From assembly GCA_018389105.1 (NCBI GenBank), contig JACATO010000337.1, forward strand, positions 558,001-622,000: 64,000 nucleotides of DNA. Reading direction: 5' to 3'. This document shows positions 28,184-42,379 of this stretch, one piece after another. The notes beneath the pieces are model-generated. The model had not been told where the DNA came from, ran no database searches, and worked only from the letters and a program-made list of their open reading frames with translations. This stretch comes from Nautilus pompilius (taxonomy: Eukaryota > Mollusca > Cephalopoda > Nautilida > Nautilidae). Positions within the stretch are counted from its first letter, which is position 1; every line of letters begins with the position of its first letter. Both the position numbers and the translations under genes were made by a program.

Positions 28184-30526
28184 TATAAACTCAGCAAAGC
28201 AACAGGTTACTAACCCAATCATCCAAATTTTGTTGGTTAAGCTTTAAAGCTGCTAATCGCAAAATTCCAGATGAAAATTAGGAACCCCAATTCCGGCCAA
28301 ATTTAATCATTTCAACTGAAAGGGGAGGTATTTTTAAAAAAAACCCCAGCTGATAAAGACAACGTTTTTTAATAGTAAGTGAATCAGCCAGTGATTAGGC
28401 ATGAACTCAGAGACCGCTGCGTGACTAACTGTGGTCGGTTCTTAAGCTGATAGCAGCTGAAATAAAAACCTAGGAAACAAACCTGAACCAGGTTTCAGGC
28501 TGTGCAAGCAAATTTAAAGCTTTAATGTCTGAACAACAAAAGCTGACTATCTCTTCCCAGACTTTCCATCCATCAGCCCCGGGAGAAAACAAGTCTGTCC
28601 AAGTTTTCTTTTGAACTTCGTCATTATCTAGTAAAAAAAAATTTTGTGCTGCGATTTACAAAAAAGTGGCGAAGCTGGGAAAAGGGTCTAATTATTCCCA
28701 ATGTCTCTCTCTCTCTCTCTCCACTATACTGCCAAGTGTCACCAAAACTAAGCCGTTATGTCAGCTGATTAGAACAATCCTTCATCGACCTATAAATTAA
28801 ATTAAAATTTCTAATGAAGATCTCAATAAACAGGAAGGGGAAGATCTATAATTATAATAGCTCAATTTAAAATAGGGCATATGTAGTCCTAATTAATCCC
28901 TTTAATCAGCCAGCATGTCTGAAAGATAACTGATACATCACCTAAACCCTGAAAGCTATTTCCATGGATCTGGATGCTTTTGTTTTTTTAGATGTAGACG
29001 ACTAATAACAGAGCAAAAACAGACGACAATAAACACGACTACTGCTAGAACTCCAAGGCTGTAGCTTTATTAGGTTATTAGGCACCAGACGCCATGTTTA
29101 CTGGTGTTGGTGAACAGAATACTCCTCAGAAAAGAACTACAGTGCACTTGACGATTTTTTTTCCCTGGCAAGGCTGATCCCCCACCGAAACATTTTCTAA
29201 CCCCTACTATTGTGACAAGCTTTTTGGTCAGCTCAGTGGGGCCCGTGTCAGCTCCGGAAACCATCTTCCAAGAAACTCCACTGTGGTTTTCAGAAGTAGC
29301 GTGGAAACAGTTTACGTGTCATGCTGAGTGTTTCCCATTTCCTCTATCAAGCTAATTAGTATAGCGGCCAAGATTAACAGCGTGTCATAACGTAAAGGAA
29401 AAAAAGGGGGGCGTGTTTATTTGCTAGTATCTAGTGTTAGAATACACAATAAAACCCGAAAAAAAGAGAAAGAAAATGGTTGTCCCAACCCTGGCCAATG
29501 CTACAAATGTCAAAGGTCACTCCTGAATATTTGTAATTAGAAAACAAAAACAATCAAAATATGCGACTATTTTCATTTTTCCTTTCAACACTCGGAAAAT
29601 TATATAACCAAATTAATTAATAAAACATAAAATAATAAAACAAAAAAAAAAAACTGAAAATATATGGATATAGCATACATAACCTGTTTACAATCCTAAC
29701 TGAGGCATAGCTAAATCAACACGACCTCTTGGATATGGGGGGCGGGCGACAAGAGGTTAAGATCATATATTTGACATAACTAGCGACATGAAGGAACAAA
29801 TGAATGTAAACTCTTTTCGTATAAATGGATTTTTTCAATTATAATCTTTAATGACCACACGTAGACGTTATCTAATTCTACGCACAATGTTACCTCCTAA
29901 ATTTTTTTCCCCCCTTTTTCCAGACACTGAAAGAACTATCCCAACCATTCTACCAGATGGTACCATCCCCCACGAACTCATTTATGTGACAAACTAAACC
30001 CATAATCAACTGACACATGTAAAAACCAGCTTACCCACAGCCAAATCTCATGGCAGAATCTACCCAGTATCAAGGAGATCAAATTACTTGCCTGCCTGCA
30101 CATATAGCTCCCACCTTTTCTTGTCTCTATCCATCCACCCCGAACAAACATACACACAACTTTATTTGGGAATTGATAGAAAGTCTAGTCCTGATCTAGA
30201 TAACCTATCTTTGGCTGCAACATGCCATGTGCCCATGGTCTTGTCAGTATAATTATCCCAACCTTAGCCTTCCTATACTGCTAACAGTCAGATAGTTGTA
30301 TTTATAGATTCCTACCAGCCATAAAAACTTTATAGTTGGTGGCAGCCCAAAACAAATTCCCATCCAGTCTTTTCAGCCATGCTGCAAACCATTAGCTTGT
30401 CCAAATGACAATACTGATCAGATTCCCTGCTGATTATTAATCAAAGCTCAACTCCTAGCATCAAAGATATAGCAAGTCAAACCCTTTAGTGATCTCAACT
30501 GGCAATGATTACTACCAACAGTCAGT

Positions 30527-30565
30527 CTCTCACTCACTCACTCTCTCTCTCTCACACACACATAC
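30527..30565. repeat. CT/CA compound microsatellite
   Basis: CACT, then CT, then CA repeats in succession. Confidence 0.9.
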
Positions 30566-33500
30566 ACGCGCACAAACAAAAAGCAACAATAACAACATTC
30601 ATTGGAAAGGGTACTTCACAAGATATCATTTCTAAAAATAGATAAGTTAAAGCAAACTTTCCTAAATCATCAAGCACAGTGTTTTTGACTCTATTCACCC
30701 TATCACACAAATATGTAAAGATTTTAATGACAGTTAATGTATACACTTCTAAGCCATTACCAATCTCTTGGAATTTTTTGTTTATTTCAGTTTCTCGCAC
30801 AAAGGAAGTTGTTTACGCTGAAAATCTGTCTACTTCATGATAACTTCTCCTCCTCCTCTTTTTTTAGATTAATCTTTGCGAAAAGGTGGCACGTCATCAC
30901 CAATTCCGCTTTTTATTAGCTCTGTAAATCCTCTGATAACTGAAAAGTAATTATGGGCAGTTAAGTTCACATTCCGACAAAAATGCACACCCCTGGTTGC
31001 CCTCAACAATTCCTAGCTTTTCCCTCCAGCAAAAACAGTTTATACCTTTGGTAAATATACCATACTAAGTATACAAGACATCAGAATTAATGAAATTTCC
31101 ACATAGGCACATTAGAGAACTTTGTTACTGTCGCTGCGGCCATTGTTTCGGATAGCGAGTGGAAGCTTTAGGCCAGACAGCAGCAGTTGTGACACAGATC
31201 ACTGTGAACTACACAAAGATGTCACTTTTAAGAAGGCAAAATATAGTGTACTTCAGCGAGGGAGGGAAAAAAAAACTTATTATATTGGGAGCTTGGAGTG
31301 TCCAAAGGAAACCACTGCATTACAGGCTGACCACCCGGACAATCAATGAAACACCTAACTATTTAGACTCCAACAGTGTAGATACTAGTGAAATCAAACC
31401 AACCACCTAGACAGAGAACGAAGAAACTGAATGCCAATATCGACAATAAGCATGCTATATATACTAACCCATCAACCAACTTCAGTATTTAAAATGTACA
31501 TTTTACACTGAAAATGTGAAATCATTTATTTCTTTTAATTCCTGAACCATTCAGTAGGATTGTATAATACCTTGTATCATTTTATTTCAATATTTTACTA
31601 GATACCATATGTAAATATGAAGTAGAAATGACATCAATGACAGGCTCATAAGTTCCACTGATCACAATTACAAGATTTTTAAATTACCCAGTTCATGTGC
31701 TGAACTATAGTTGGAATTGCTACTGCAATGAGAAATTATGCCAACTTATTGATTTCACAATTCCACTGTAAGATCCTGTACCTGTACAGACAATATCCAG
31801 ATTTGTCCACTTCCATAAATAAAGGTGGGTGTGAAGATAGCCAGTGAGTGTTATCACGATTTCAAAGTCAGCAGATCCTGTGATATTTCTCCAATTACCC
31901 TAGGTTGTAATGAAGTCCATTTAAAGTGTGACTAGAGTCATCAACAACAAACTGCCAAAAAGCTTCACTGGCCAATATTATTGCTAAGTTCACTTAGGAT
32001 ATAAAGCAAATATAACATGGAAGGCCTTCAAAGGTGACTCAATAACACCTGCCATGTCTGCATTCACTATCACAATTCTCTTGCTGGCACTGCCCACGCT
32101 ACAGAAATCAGGCAGGGAAAAGTCTGACGTTGTCTCTACTAAGCTGGATACAAAGTGCGTGTAATGTGTAAGAAACCCTGATACTGTTCCAGGAAGGAAA
32201 GTCGAAGAGGGGCCAGTCCTAAAGATCAGTGCTTAAACGCGGCACCAAACGAGTCAAAAAGTAAAAAATCTGAACCATGCAGGTGGAAAGTAAAACAAGA
32301 TTCCTCAACAGGTAAATAATCGCTTTTACCATGTAAAAACAGGACCACTCCCAAGTATTGGTGGGCTGCCTTCTAATTAATTCCCACAAGAAATGTATTG
32401 GGTAAAGCTCTCCAAAGGATGTAAACACTGCCAAAACCTTACACTTATTTACAAGATGCTGCCAATGCTACAACCTACCTACCCCTGTTACTCTCCACCC
32501 CAGTCTCCCCTATGTACTGTTTACTCATTTACCCATAATTCCCGTAAAAGTTACATGGGTAAAAAATACAACTTTGGTAAAACCCTAGGCCCAATCAAAT
32601 CATGTACCAAAAAGCAATATAGCACACAGCAAACATTTGTATACCCACCACTAAAGCATCTAATTATTTGGAGATATCAGGATGGATAATGCCCAAATAA
32701 TGGCAGTTTATTTCATACCATATGACTGCATTATTCTTCTCACAATATTCTCTTTGCATATTTAAGAATGCTTCTATCATAAAATCTGTTAACAATAACA
32801 AATTTCCCAGTTTTGAGCATGCACTATAAACCGTTGATAGGCCATACCAAGAAATATATGGCAATCATCACATGATGAGACATAGAAAATCTACCAGAAT
32901 GTGTACTCAAGAGTATCTATTGCTGGAACGCATACTGAAAAATCTCATACAACACTTTCTGCTCCAGGAAATATTTTGCAATGATGTATTTAAAAAGTGG
33001 TTGCTGGTATCCTTCACCCACAAACACTGAACCTTATTTTAATAGAGGGAACTAAGCCTTGATGATAGTTAACCAAAATATTAGCTATTTGAACACCATT
33101 TCCCAGCAACAAAAACATTTCTACTTAACCCTATATGTACCACATCAGTTTTTAACCATTTGTATGTGCATTCCAGCTTAGAAGCACTGGTACACGTGTT
33201 GAACTGGCTATGTATTTTGTGAAATATAGTTGTAATACATGTGAAGTTAGAGCCAACAAACTTCTAGGTTTGTCATTACAAAGAATTTTATATTAATGAG
33301 GAAGGTCAGAGCCCCTATGGCTCAACTATGCTGAGTAATACAGATCTAAAGTGTGGTGAAAATGAAAATGCATCCCAGGTGGTATACAGAGAATTAAAAA
33401 CACTATAAGAGTACTGCCTGCCCAGCTCTCTTATATATCTAATCTTTGAAATTAAAGTCTCCCCTCTTCTTGCCCATTAATAATTATATCCTTTTATTTC

Positions 33501-33723
33501 ATATTTAAGGGATCCCCCATTCTCTCCAGCTCTTGTCTAGCTACAGTTTAAATTAGTTTAATTATTACAAGGAAATAAGGAGGCAGCATAGCTTACACAT
33601 GGCCAGAAGAGCTTGTTAATTATATATTTCCATATTGATAGCTCAGAGACCATTATCTTTTAGCTCTTTAAGCAAGTAGAAAAGAATAGTGATGCCAGAA
33701 CCCATATGAATGGCATACAGTGC

Positions 33724-33784
33724 GCCATCTTGCACGATCATGGTCCATAAGCTGTAACACACAAAGATGGCTGCAGCCTTCTCG
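33724..33784. promoter_or_regulatory. Pair of opposed YY1-like motifs
   Basis: GCCATCTTG (33724-33732) and AAGATGGCTGC (33774-33784) are strong YY1-type sites in opposite orientation, 41 bp apart, in intron 1. This is motif evidence only. Confidence 0.4.
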
Positions 33785-34377
33785 ACAGGAAAGCTATCGT
33801 GTTGGCCACAACGTTTGTAGAGTACTGAAAGCTTAAATTTACTGACATTCCCTCAAAATTAATAATGCAAGTAGATTACTACTAAAAAAAAGATTGGGAA
33901 TCATGGAGAGAAAACGGAGTTATTTATTAACAAGACTTACATGTTCCCTTAATGTGATCTTGGCAATAAAGCTCCATGTTTTTTTTGTTTTTTTGAGTGT
34001 TTTTTAACCCCTAAATGCAGACACTGATGATTTCTCTAATGGGATGTGACAGAATTTAAAATATCTCTTGATTTTTTTAAAAGTGAAATAATACCTGAAC
34101 TTCAACAACAACAACAAATTTTTTTTTTTTCAGCTAAAGGAAGGTCCACAAACATAAATTTCCCATCTGTTCCAGCTGCTGGTGTCATGCATATGAAACA
34201 GAAGCTGGTGACTAGAACAAGAGCCAGACCCCAGCATTGGTTATGAGAAGAAACACACCTCAAGCAGTTTTTATTGAACCAGTAAACAGCTAACCCAGCC
34301 TGTCTGAATGCTCAAACCCATTTCATTATCCTATCATACATCATTAAACACCTGACATTAGCACCACTGATAGACTC

Positions 34378-34385
34378 TGACGTCA
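34378..34385. promoter_or_regulatory. CRE palindrome
   Basis: Full TGACGTCA CREB/ATF site in intron 1. Confidence 0.5.
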
Positions 34386-36032
34386 GCGTTGCCAATTACC
34401 TACCAACTGATGCTTGCGCACCACAAGAACCTGCCATGTTGTTTGGTTTCTTTTTCATTATTTAAAAACTGTGAAAAGTGATAAAAAAAACCCTAGCTAC
34501 TTGCATGCATGGATACTGAGCCCGGGATTAAATTCAACTAGGGTTTGTTACTTCCTTCCATATCTACAAACCTCGTTACAAAGGTTTACGTTATTCTACA
34601 TCAATGCGTATCAGCTGTCACCTACAACAATGAAAAATGAAAGAGACCAATCAAAACGATCAATGATACACCTACCAGCGTAACACTCTCGGCGCATAAA
34701 GGGCTCTTTATATTTGTGGTTATCTCTGAGCTGGCTCCTAGAATTTTAAAAAGATAAAAAGAAAGCAAATCAAATAAATTTGAATGCACAGAATAGTTTT
34801 TATAATCTACTAAATTGATTTCTGCTGAAATTAAACTTCACAAACTCGATCAGAATCCTGAGGGCGCCGAAGACAAATTTATGTTAAGTACTAACCTTGA
34901 TCATGAATACTAATTCGTTATGACAAATAAAGCGTGTTGCAAATGTCACTTGATTCTTATATTTATTCTCATCCCATCCCCCTTCTCAGATTTCTTGATA
35001 ACTTGATAGCCTTTTAATCGAATGCCCGTTCACTTTAATATTATCAATAAACAATTTCAGATGGACCTTAGAAATGCTCTTGGGCACCTTGGTTACGTAA
35101 CTTCTGGATTTCTAATTTATTACATACAAACAGAGAGATCTTAGAGCGCGCACAAGTGGAGCTTTCAATAAAATCAATCCTGCCTCTATAATTTCAAGCA
35201 AAAAACATCCACAAACAAATTCACCATCTTCACTATAATTCCCCGTGTATTTTAATTATTTTTTTTTTTGTAAAACATTTGAAAAGATTCAGTTTTGGTT
35301 ATGAAAGTAAAGACTGGAAGTTTTTTAATGTCCAGAAACACACATGTTGTTCTCTTCAAACACCAGATTCCTTTCAGATTTTGTACAAGCAACTGTTTAG
35401 AGAAACGTCCCTGAAGTAAACTAGCAGATATGAATTTTAAAAAAAAACAAAAAAACAAATGCTACACGCATAAACACCCAACTTCCTCCGTACAATCTGG
35501 GAGCTAAATGCACGAACTTCATGATCCAAGAGAAAGCATTAAATACTTCAAACTCTTCGCATAACAGAACCTTTAAATGCATGAATTTCAGAGAATGAGA
35601 AAATAATTACATGGATGTGATTAGCCTACACAGATGTTTACGACAGTTTGTATGACCTAAGACTTCAGTTTCAACAATAAGGTTCATTTGAAAAACAATA
35701 TTATCTTGTCAATCAAATTATAAATATAATAAGCAATACTAAAGCGAGCTATTGTACTCTGAGCTCAACAAATACCACCGTTATGTCTTTTGTGGCTACA
35801 AACTGATTTCGAATTCCAATGAAATTTGGAATTCATCTCTTAGTTTGTTAAAGCAGCAGCTGATGAAATTTAAAAAATAATAATAAAAGGTATGCATTTT
35901 CTCATAAGAGTATCCTCATTTTCTTGGAAAATAAACATTAGAGGAGACCAATTATGAAAAGCCTCACTAAAGATATTAAGGGGGCGGGCAAGAAGCGAAG
36001 ACTGAGCCTAACGTAAACGTACCACACTTTCC

Positions 36033-36040
36033 TGACGTCA
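36033..36040. promoter_or_regulatory. CRE palindrome
   Basis: Full TGACGTCA in intron 1, close to the CTCF-like motif at 36717. Confidence 0.5.
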
Positions 36041-36716
36041 CAAAACTAAACTCTTCGGGGATTTTAGTATCCAATCCGCCCGTTTTTATACAGATGAATA
36101 TAAAAAAGAGAGAGAGAGAGAAGAGAAACTATCCTTACAAGCAAGCAGTGATGGCAAATATTCCTGCAAGTTAATTACAGAAATCGGTTAATCCTGTTAG
36201 CCATATAGGCATAAAAAAACACTTTGCCAAAAGTTAATAGACAATGTAACTCTAGGAGTTTTAGGAATCATGTCAAACAGGGGTGGGCGGGGAGGGGACA
36301 ATACATTTGAATAGAACTCAAAATCAATTTCCTCGGTGCAATATACCAGACTTTGGTAGTATGCTCCATTTGCCCACTAGCAATAGGGGCTACAATGGCG
36401 TTTCCTAAGGAAGTCCTCGGTGCATGTATGGCGTAGTAGCCACAGCAGGTGGTACCATAAACCAGTGTTTCATATTAGGCAGCCTTCATGTGCAGACAGA
36501 TCAAATAGTTGCCTGTCAACAGTTTCTTGACGGGAATGGCCAAGAAAATCCATTTGCAATTAAACATTTTAGATTCCTACTTTGCTTTAATAAGATTAAA
36601 AAAACAAAACAAACAAATAAATGTGGGAGATCTAGAAAATATCTTTTTAGGGTTGGGGGGGGGAGTGGGCTCTCTTTAAACAAACCTGCCTGTTTCATGA
36701 AGATAAATCACGCCAA

Positions 36717-36730
36717 AGCGCCCCTGGCGG
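36717..36730 (-). promoter_or_regulatory. CTCF-like motif in intron 1
   Basis: On the minus strand CCGCCAGGGGCGCT, close to the vertebrate-type CTCF core with one G fewer. Confidence 0.4.
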
Positions 36731-37446
36731 CTTCTATTCAGACATGTTGGCACTTCGTGTTTACGGTGTTTCATAAAAATTCGGGCAAAGTATTGATCAA
36801 GTACTTAAGCACTAACTTTTCAGGCAGTCACGTGCGGTAGGGGAAAACAAGCTTAGAAAAATACCTGGAAAAAAAAGAGAGAAAGTTCTTTATTTTCTGA
36901 AAACAAACCCTGCGACTTCAAATTATATGCGTTTTTCTTTAGCATTGTCACAGAGCTAACAGCCATATTCGGAGTGGTGCGATGTGCCGGTTCCCAAACA
37001 CCATAATCAAACCTCGGCTTAAAATTAAATGGAATGTTTTCGAATTTCAAGGTCAGGTGGGTACACATCGCGATGGAATATAAAGCATTAAGTAATAATG
37101 GAAATCAGAAGTTTTAAAGCAAAAAAAAAAGAGACAGCGAAGCTTTGTTTGTTTGTTCATTTTCTTTTTCACTCTTTTACTAGAAGTTCGGTCTGCCACC
37201 TATTGAGGACGAGATAAAGCCGTGCAAATTTGTTTGAGATACACAAGGTGACACGCAGAGAACCTAAGAACATAATCTGCAGTAGCCTTTTTTAAAAGGT
37301 TCAGATGACGAGCTACACAAAATTAGTTGTAAGCTGACGTAACCCCCATAGAGATTTAACGGCAGCCTTATCACGGGATTTCATATTCATATTTCCAATA
37401 ATAATTCTTAAAATTCATTTAGTCTATATAGAAAAACGACGACCAA

Positions 37447-37481
37447 TTACTCTGTCTCTCTGTCTCTCTCTCTGTGTGTGT
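37447..37481. repeat. TCTC/TG compound microsatellite
   Basis: TCTG and TCTC units followed by a short TG run. Confidence 0.9.
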
Positions 37482-37960
37482 GCTGGAAGTCATTTATATG
37501 CTCCTATTATTAGTACTAACAAACTATTCAGAAAGTGGAAAGATTCCGGCAGCTGTCGCTCCAAAACTTATATCAGGAGGATTTTAAGACCTTTAAGTAA
37601 AAAAAAAAAAAAGACCTTTTCATTCGCTGGAGAAAGCACATTTTAAGGAAGGGACAGCCTCAATACAGCTGAGTTTAACATTTCTCAAAAGAAAGTAATA
37701 CAAAGATATAAGGAATGATTTTTGTTTGCTTGTTGCAGGCTATATATTTTAGTTTTAAAAAAAAAGCATCAAGGGTGAAAGATGGAAATAAACAAGGAAG
37801 TTTTAAAAACAACAGATCTGGTCATCTGATGTATGAAAATCTTCGTCCCAGTTTCACCATTCTCTGTCAGATGAAGCAATTGGCAAAAGATCGGTTATTA
37901 TGGAATTCTTCTTATCCGGTATGTATAGTCATTCAACAACCTTTTAACACTAGCCCCACC

Positions 37961-37961
37961 A

Positions 37962-37995
<34 letters not shown>
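37961..37995. repeat. AAT microsatellite in intron 1
   Basis: Uninterrupted (AAT)n of about 11 units. Confidence 0.95.
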
Positions 37996-39035
37996 TACTC
38001 CATGTGAAGAAATTGAAGAGTTAAAGGGTAGATGCAATAAAAAGCCAAAATGTCGATTTAAGAAATGAGATGGCAGAGTTCAGCAATGGTTCATGGCCAC
38101 AGATTTTTAAAGTGTCACGTCATAACTTTCACTTCTTCCTAATCCCACACTATGCCCCTAAATCCATGTCTTATACTATTTATGTTCTAGACCGCTCACC
38201 ACACCTGTTTGTTTTTTTAAACTTAACCTTCCCAGTCTTTATACACCACAATGAATATGCATGTGCATGACTGTGCACCAACCAAATGCCTCAACCATGT
38301 CTCCCCTTCCCAGCTATGTACTACTTTGCCCTTTACATTTTCTGCTGGAACATTGCACTCATCTCCCCTGTAAGTACTGTAGCTTTAAAATGGAAAAGCA
38401 GGTTATTTCAATTTACTGGTTTAACAGTTTTTTTTGTTTTTTTTGCATGACATAAAGCAAAGGCCATATTTTATTAAAATCACTCATCGCTGTACACAAA
38501 GACAGAAGTTCTAAGGCGTAAGAAGTGAGCTGGAAGATTTGAGAACTTGGGAGAAGTAAATTTGGTAAAAGCAGACAGAATATGAGGGAAAATTTCCTCT
38601 CCGGCTAACAAGCAGATAAAAATCTTATTCTCTAGATACATAACAACTGCAATCCTAATTCAAAATCTACAGCAGACGGTAATTATCAACTAAAGATGGA
38701 TATCTCATAAGCAGACTGCCCAAAGTAGACGTGGGGAATTACTGTGATCAATTTAAACATGCTAAGCTCTTAGTCCAGAAGTTGGTGAAGATGTGCTTCT
38801 TGATGTATACCCCTAGATGATGTCTGCTTGATGACAGCATAGAGTACACAGAAAATATTTAAAAGGAAACTTCCACGGAGAGCTGCTGATGAGATTAGTT
38901 TTTTGAAAATAGTGTTAACAAGTTTCAACAACAGCATCTTCAAAACTAAAGGTTGCCAATCACGTCACCGTGATGATCATCAGGGTCTAGAAGATGCGGC
39001 AGATTACCAGAAAAGTCCCTACTGAGCCCTTCACT

Positions 39036-39180
39036 CTTTTTTTAATGCTGCAGGAAACTCCACACATGCACACAGAGCTGGGTTCGTTTCGTGGGAAGGT
39101 ATGCCAGACCGCGCGGAAAATCAAGCCCTCAAACAAGACAGTGTAGCAGTCCGACCACTGGACTACCAGGCAGCTCCACA
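39036..39180 (-). mobile_element. tRNA-derived SINE-like element
   Basis: On the minus strand the head reads GAGCTGCC, then TGGTAGTCCAGTGG (39155-39168), a good RNA polymerase III box A. GCTTGATTTTCC (39115-39126), a degenerate box B, follows about 30 bp further on. The spacing fits a tRNA-related promoter. A body of about 70 bp ends in a short A7 run (39037-39043 as T on the plus strand). No flanking target-site duplication was identified. A degenerate tRNA pseudogene is the alternative. Confidence 0.55.
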
Positions 39181-42100
39181 AATTTAAAAGCGACTAATTT
39201 CTATCTGCGCTATCTTCAAATACAAAAACATTTTAGAAAATTATACAAGCTTCTCCCCGCTCGTGGCGCGCTATACGCAACATCCTTTTAATATAACCGC
39301 TGCTAAGTAGAGAATTCGAGCCACCAGATCAGAGAGCGGTGCTGCATTAATTAAAACAGATCAGAAAGCATAGTGAAGAATCCCAATAAAAGTTCTGTTT
39401 AAAATCAGTGGATCCCAATTGGGCCACCCGCCCAGCCCCAAATCTCCATTTGAAAACCCATAAGCGTTTTCCTGAGGTAATCAACCCTCTCCCTGTCAAG
39501 TCTACGTGGTAGATTTATCTGTCGGCTTCTTAGTTTAAACCCTACTAGTTTAAGCAGTTCCAGAGAGATTACTCTACTCTTCACAAACCATTTTTATTGA
39601 TTTTACACAAGTTCATCAAGAGAGACGGCTTCCCCCCCCTCCCTCCCACCATATTCTCCCTTCCCCAGATCAACAAATTACAAATTATTGCTAATCATTC
39701 ATATTTTCACAAGAATTAGAAAGACAAATAAAACAGAACCACTGCACAAATTCCCAGGAAAAAAAATATATATATATATATGGGTAAATACAAAAACCTC
39801 TTTATGAAGCGGTGTCATCAGCAGCCCTGGATGAGTGAACATGTGAAAGACGAGATGAGCTAACGTTAGTCATCGTTGCAGTCTAATGGTCGTAAGGTTA
39901 AAAATATATCGGAAACAACCAACCAACCAACCTAGTTTATTTGTCCACCCTCTTCTGACTTAGTATCCTTACAAACCCCTTGATGTCTCGACAGTCACAG
40001 AGCCAAACTCTAGTGAAAACCTGCCTTAATCAATGACATCGGTATCCCTTTATGTCCTATTTTAGCACTTTCAACAATGTCCATGCATGTTTTCCACTTA
40101 CAGAAACAAGCAAAGAGGTACTAAGTTCTTTTCAAAGTTTAAAGGGAGATAACTCCCAATAAAATAAGCCTGGAACATTTGCAACACCAGAAACTTAGGC
40201 TTGACATGAATCACTTCAGGAAGAATGTAACTTGTGTAATAAAACTACTCCCCTTTAGCCAAAAAAAAAAAAAAAAGGGGGAGAAGAAAGTGTGCCTTAT
40301 ATTAGTGGTATGTTAATGAGCGGGTTACATGATTTAGCATTGCGCGCATAACAAAACAATTGACAGATTTTGCAGTTTAGCCTACAAAATTTCGAAACAT
40401 ATAAACCTTGATACCCTGAACAGAAGATAAGGTTGCCTAAACATCTATTAACTGGTCTTGGTTTTTCCAACATCATGCTTAAAAGTGAAATTAAACATTT
40501 AGTCTGGCATATCACCCACGTATGATGGAAGCTGCATGAGATGAATCCTCCTTTTGTTAGGAGTGGATCTACATAGTTTTCTGTAGAGGGATTTTTGACA
40601 TTGTTGAAAACTGCGAGCTTCCACTCTTCCTTTAACAATTACAAAAGTGATCTTGTTACGGCGGCGAGGTCATCAACACCGATCTTACCGTGCATACAAT
40701 CGAGTAACGAGAACGTGTGACAAAATATACATTACCCCTAAGTTCTTGAGTTTATTCGGTTGGGGGGGGGCACGGTGGAAAGGGTTAAAGAGGCAAGTAT
40801 TAAAACAGTGTAGAACCTTCCCATTTGAAAACAAATGGTGTCAATGAGGAAGAAAGTAAACAGGCAAGAGGATGTTTTAAGTTTCTAGCAACAAAAAAAA
40901 CCATCTTACAGGCAGGATTAAACTAGAAAGGTTTACACACTGAACCAGTCGGGGTGGATGAAAGAATGACAGTGGAGGGGGGCTGAATGTGAGTGAGAGA
41001 GAGAGAGAGAGAGATGGAGAGAGAAAAGAAAAGACAGGATAGGGTTTCTTTAAAAAAAAGAAAGGAAAACTTTCACGATGCGTGTTCAAAAGAAGATTCT
41101 GTAGTTAACCAACAAGCAGTATAGAAGCACCTAGCAATGGTAAGATAATTATCATAACTATAAATAGAAAAACCACAAAGCGTAAGCATTATGGGAAATG
41201 TCTGTACAGCGGAACGCATTCACTTCTTCCACCTTTCAGATTGTACTTGTACTTTGTTTTAAAGATTTGCCAATCTTGTTAATCGGGATGAACATTAAAA
41301 ACACACCAATGAAAATTACCTTACTGTCTTAGGATAAAGAGGAGGAGAAAAATCACTATAGCCAACTCCAACTCAACTCACCGAAGGAGAAGGGACCCTA
41401 ACAGAACTGAAAGGACAGGGTTAAACTTTAACTGGGAGGGACAGAAATTTCACAAACAGTCGGATCTTTATTCTGAATACACGCACCAACCGGCACGTAC
41501 TCAGAAGCCACATCCGCGCGCAGTTAGAATTCTAGTTTAAATAGTGGGAGGGAGGGGGGTGGAAGAGTTATCTTAATTAAATCACGCAGCAGCTTATCCC
41601 CACACCACAACTGGACCGACGTTCCAGGGTTAAGTAATAGCCGGACTAAAAATCTCTCTACACGCAGCTAACCTCCAGAAGGACAGACAAGAGTTAATGA
41701 TGTTAACTCTTTCACCGTCGGTTTCACTTGAATGCCGGAGGATCATCCTTCTGTCGACAGTCCGAGTGGAGGCCTAAGGGGAACACGGCTGTTGGATAAC
41801 GGAGATGGGGTCTCGACGACCTCGGTCGAGTATGTAATAGGTAAGTAAATAGAACAGATAAAACGAAAATGCCTCTCGGCTTCGACCGGGTGGGGGGGGG
41901 AACTGCCGTGGAGTTGTTTTCCGTCTCCAGGTGGTGGGGGTGGGGGGGTGTGTGGACCTAGAGAGAGTATTAGGTTCCGGGGTAACAAAGGTTGTTTGTG
42001 TGGTGTGTGTGGGGGGGGAGCAGGATACAGCGGGGAGACAATGCCAACAAACAGAGACAGACAGGCAGACGGGCGGACGGGATGAATTCTTTTACTGGTG

Positions 42101-42337
42101 CGAACTTTAATCCCGGCGGCCTCCGTTACCATGGCTACTCCTCACAATATTTTGGCTAGGCTCTAAGGAAACCGAGAAACTACGAATCGGGGCCCCAAGC
42201 TCAACAACGATTTTTTAAAGCAAATATACATAGGGGAGGGGGGGTCGTCGGGTCGGTCGGTCCCTCTCATACGAAACAATGTGGGGGGGAGAAGGAAGCT
42301 GGCGTGACGGAGATACAGTTTAAATTTCCGGATTCCT

Positions 42338-42379
42338 AAATAATAATAATAATAATAATAATAATATAATAATAATAAT
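42338..42379. repeat. AAT microsatellite in the CpG-rich region
   Basis: (TAA)n of about 42 bp with one missing base near 42364. It stands out as AT-rich within a GC-rich block. Confidence 0.95.

Noticed and set aside
36424-36840. 138-codon plus frame in intron 1
   Set aside because: Unrecognised composition with an internal Lys/Asn-rich A-run. Its length is compatible with chance in 64 kb.
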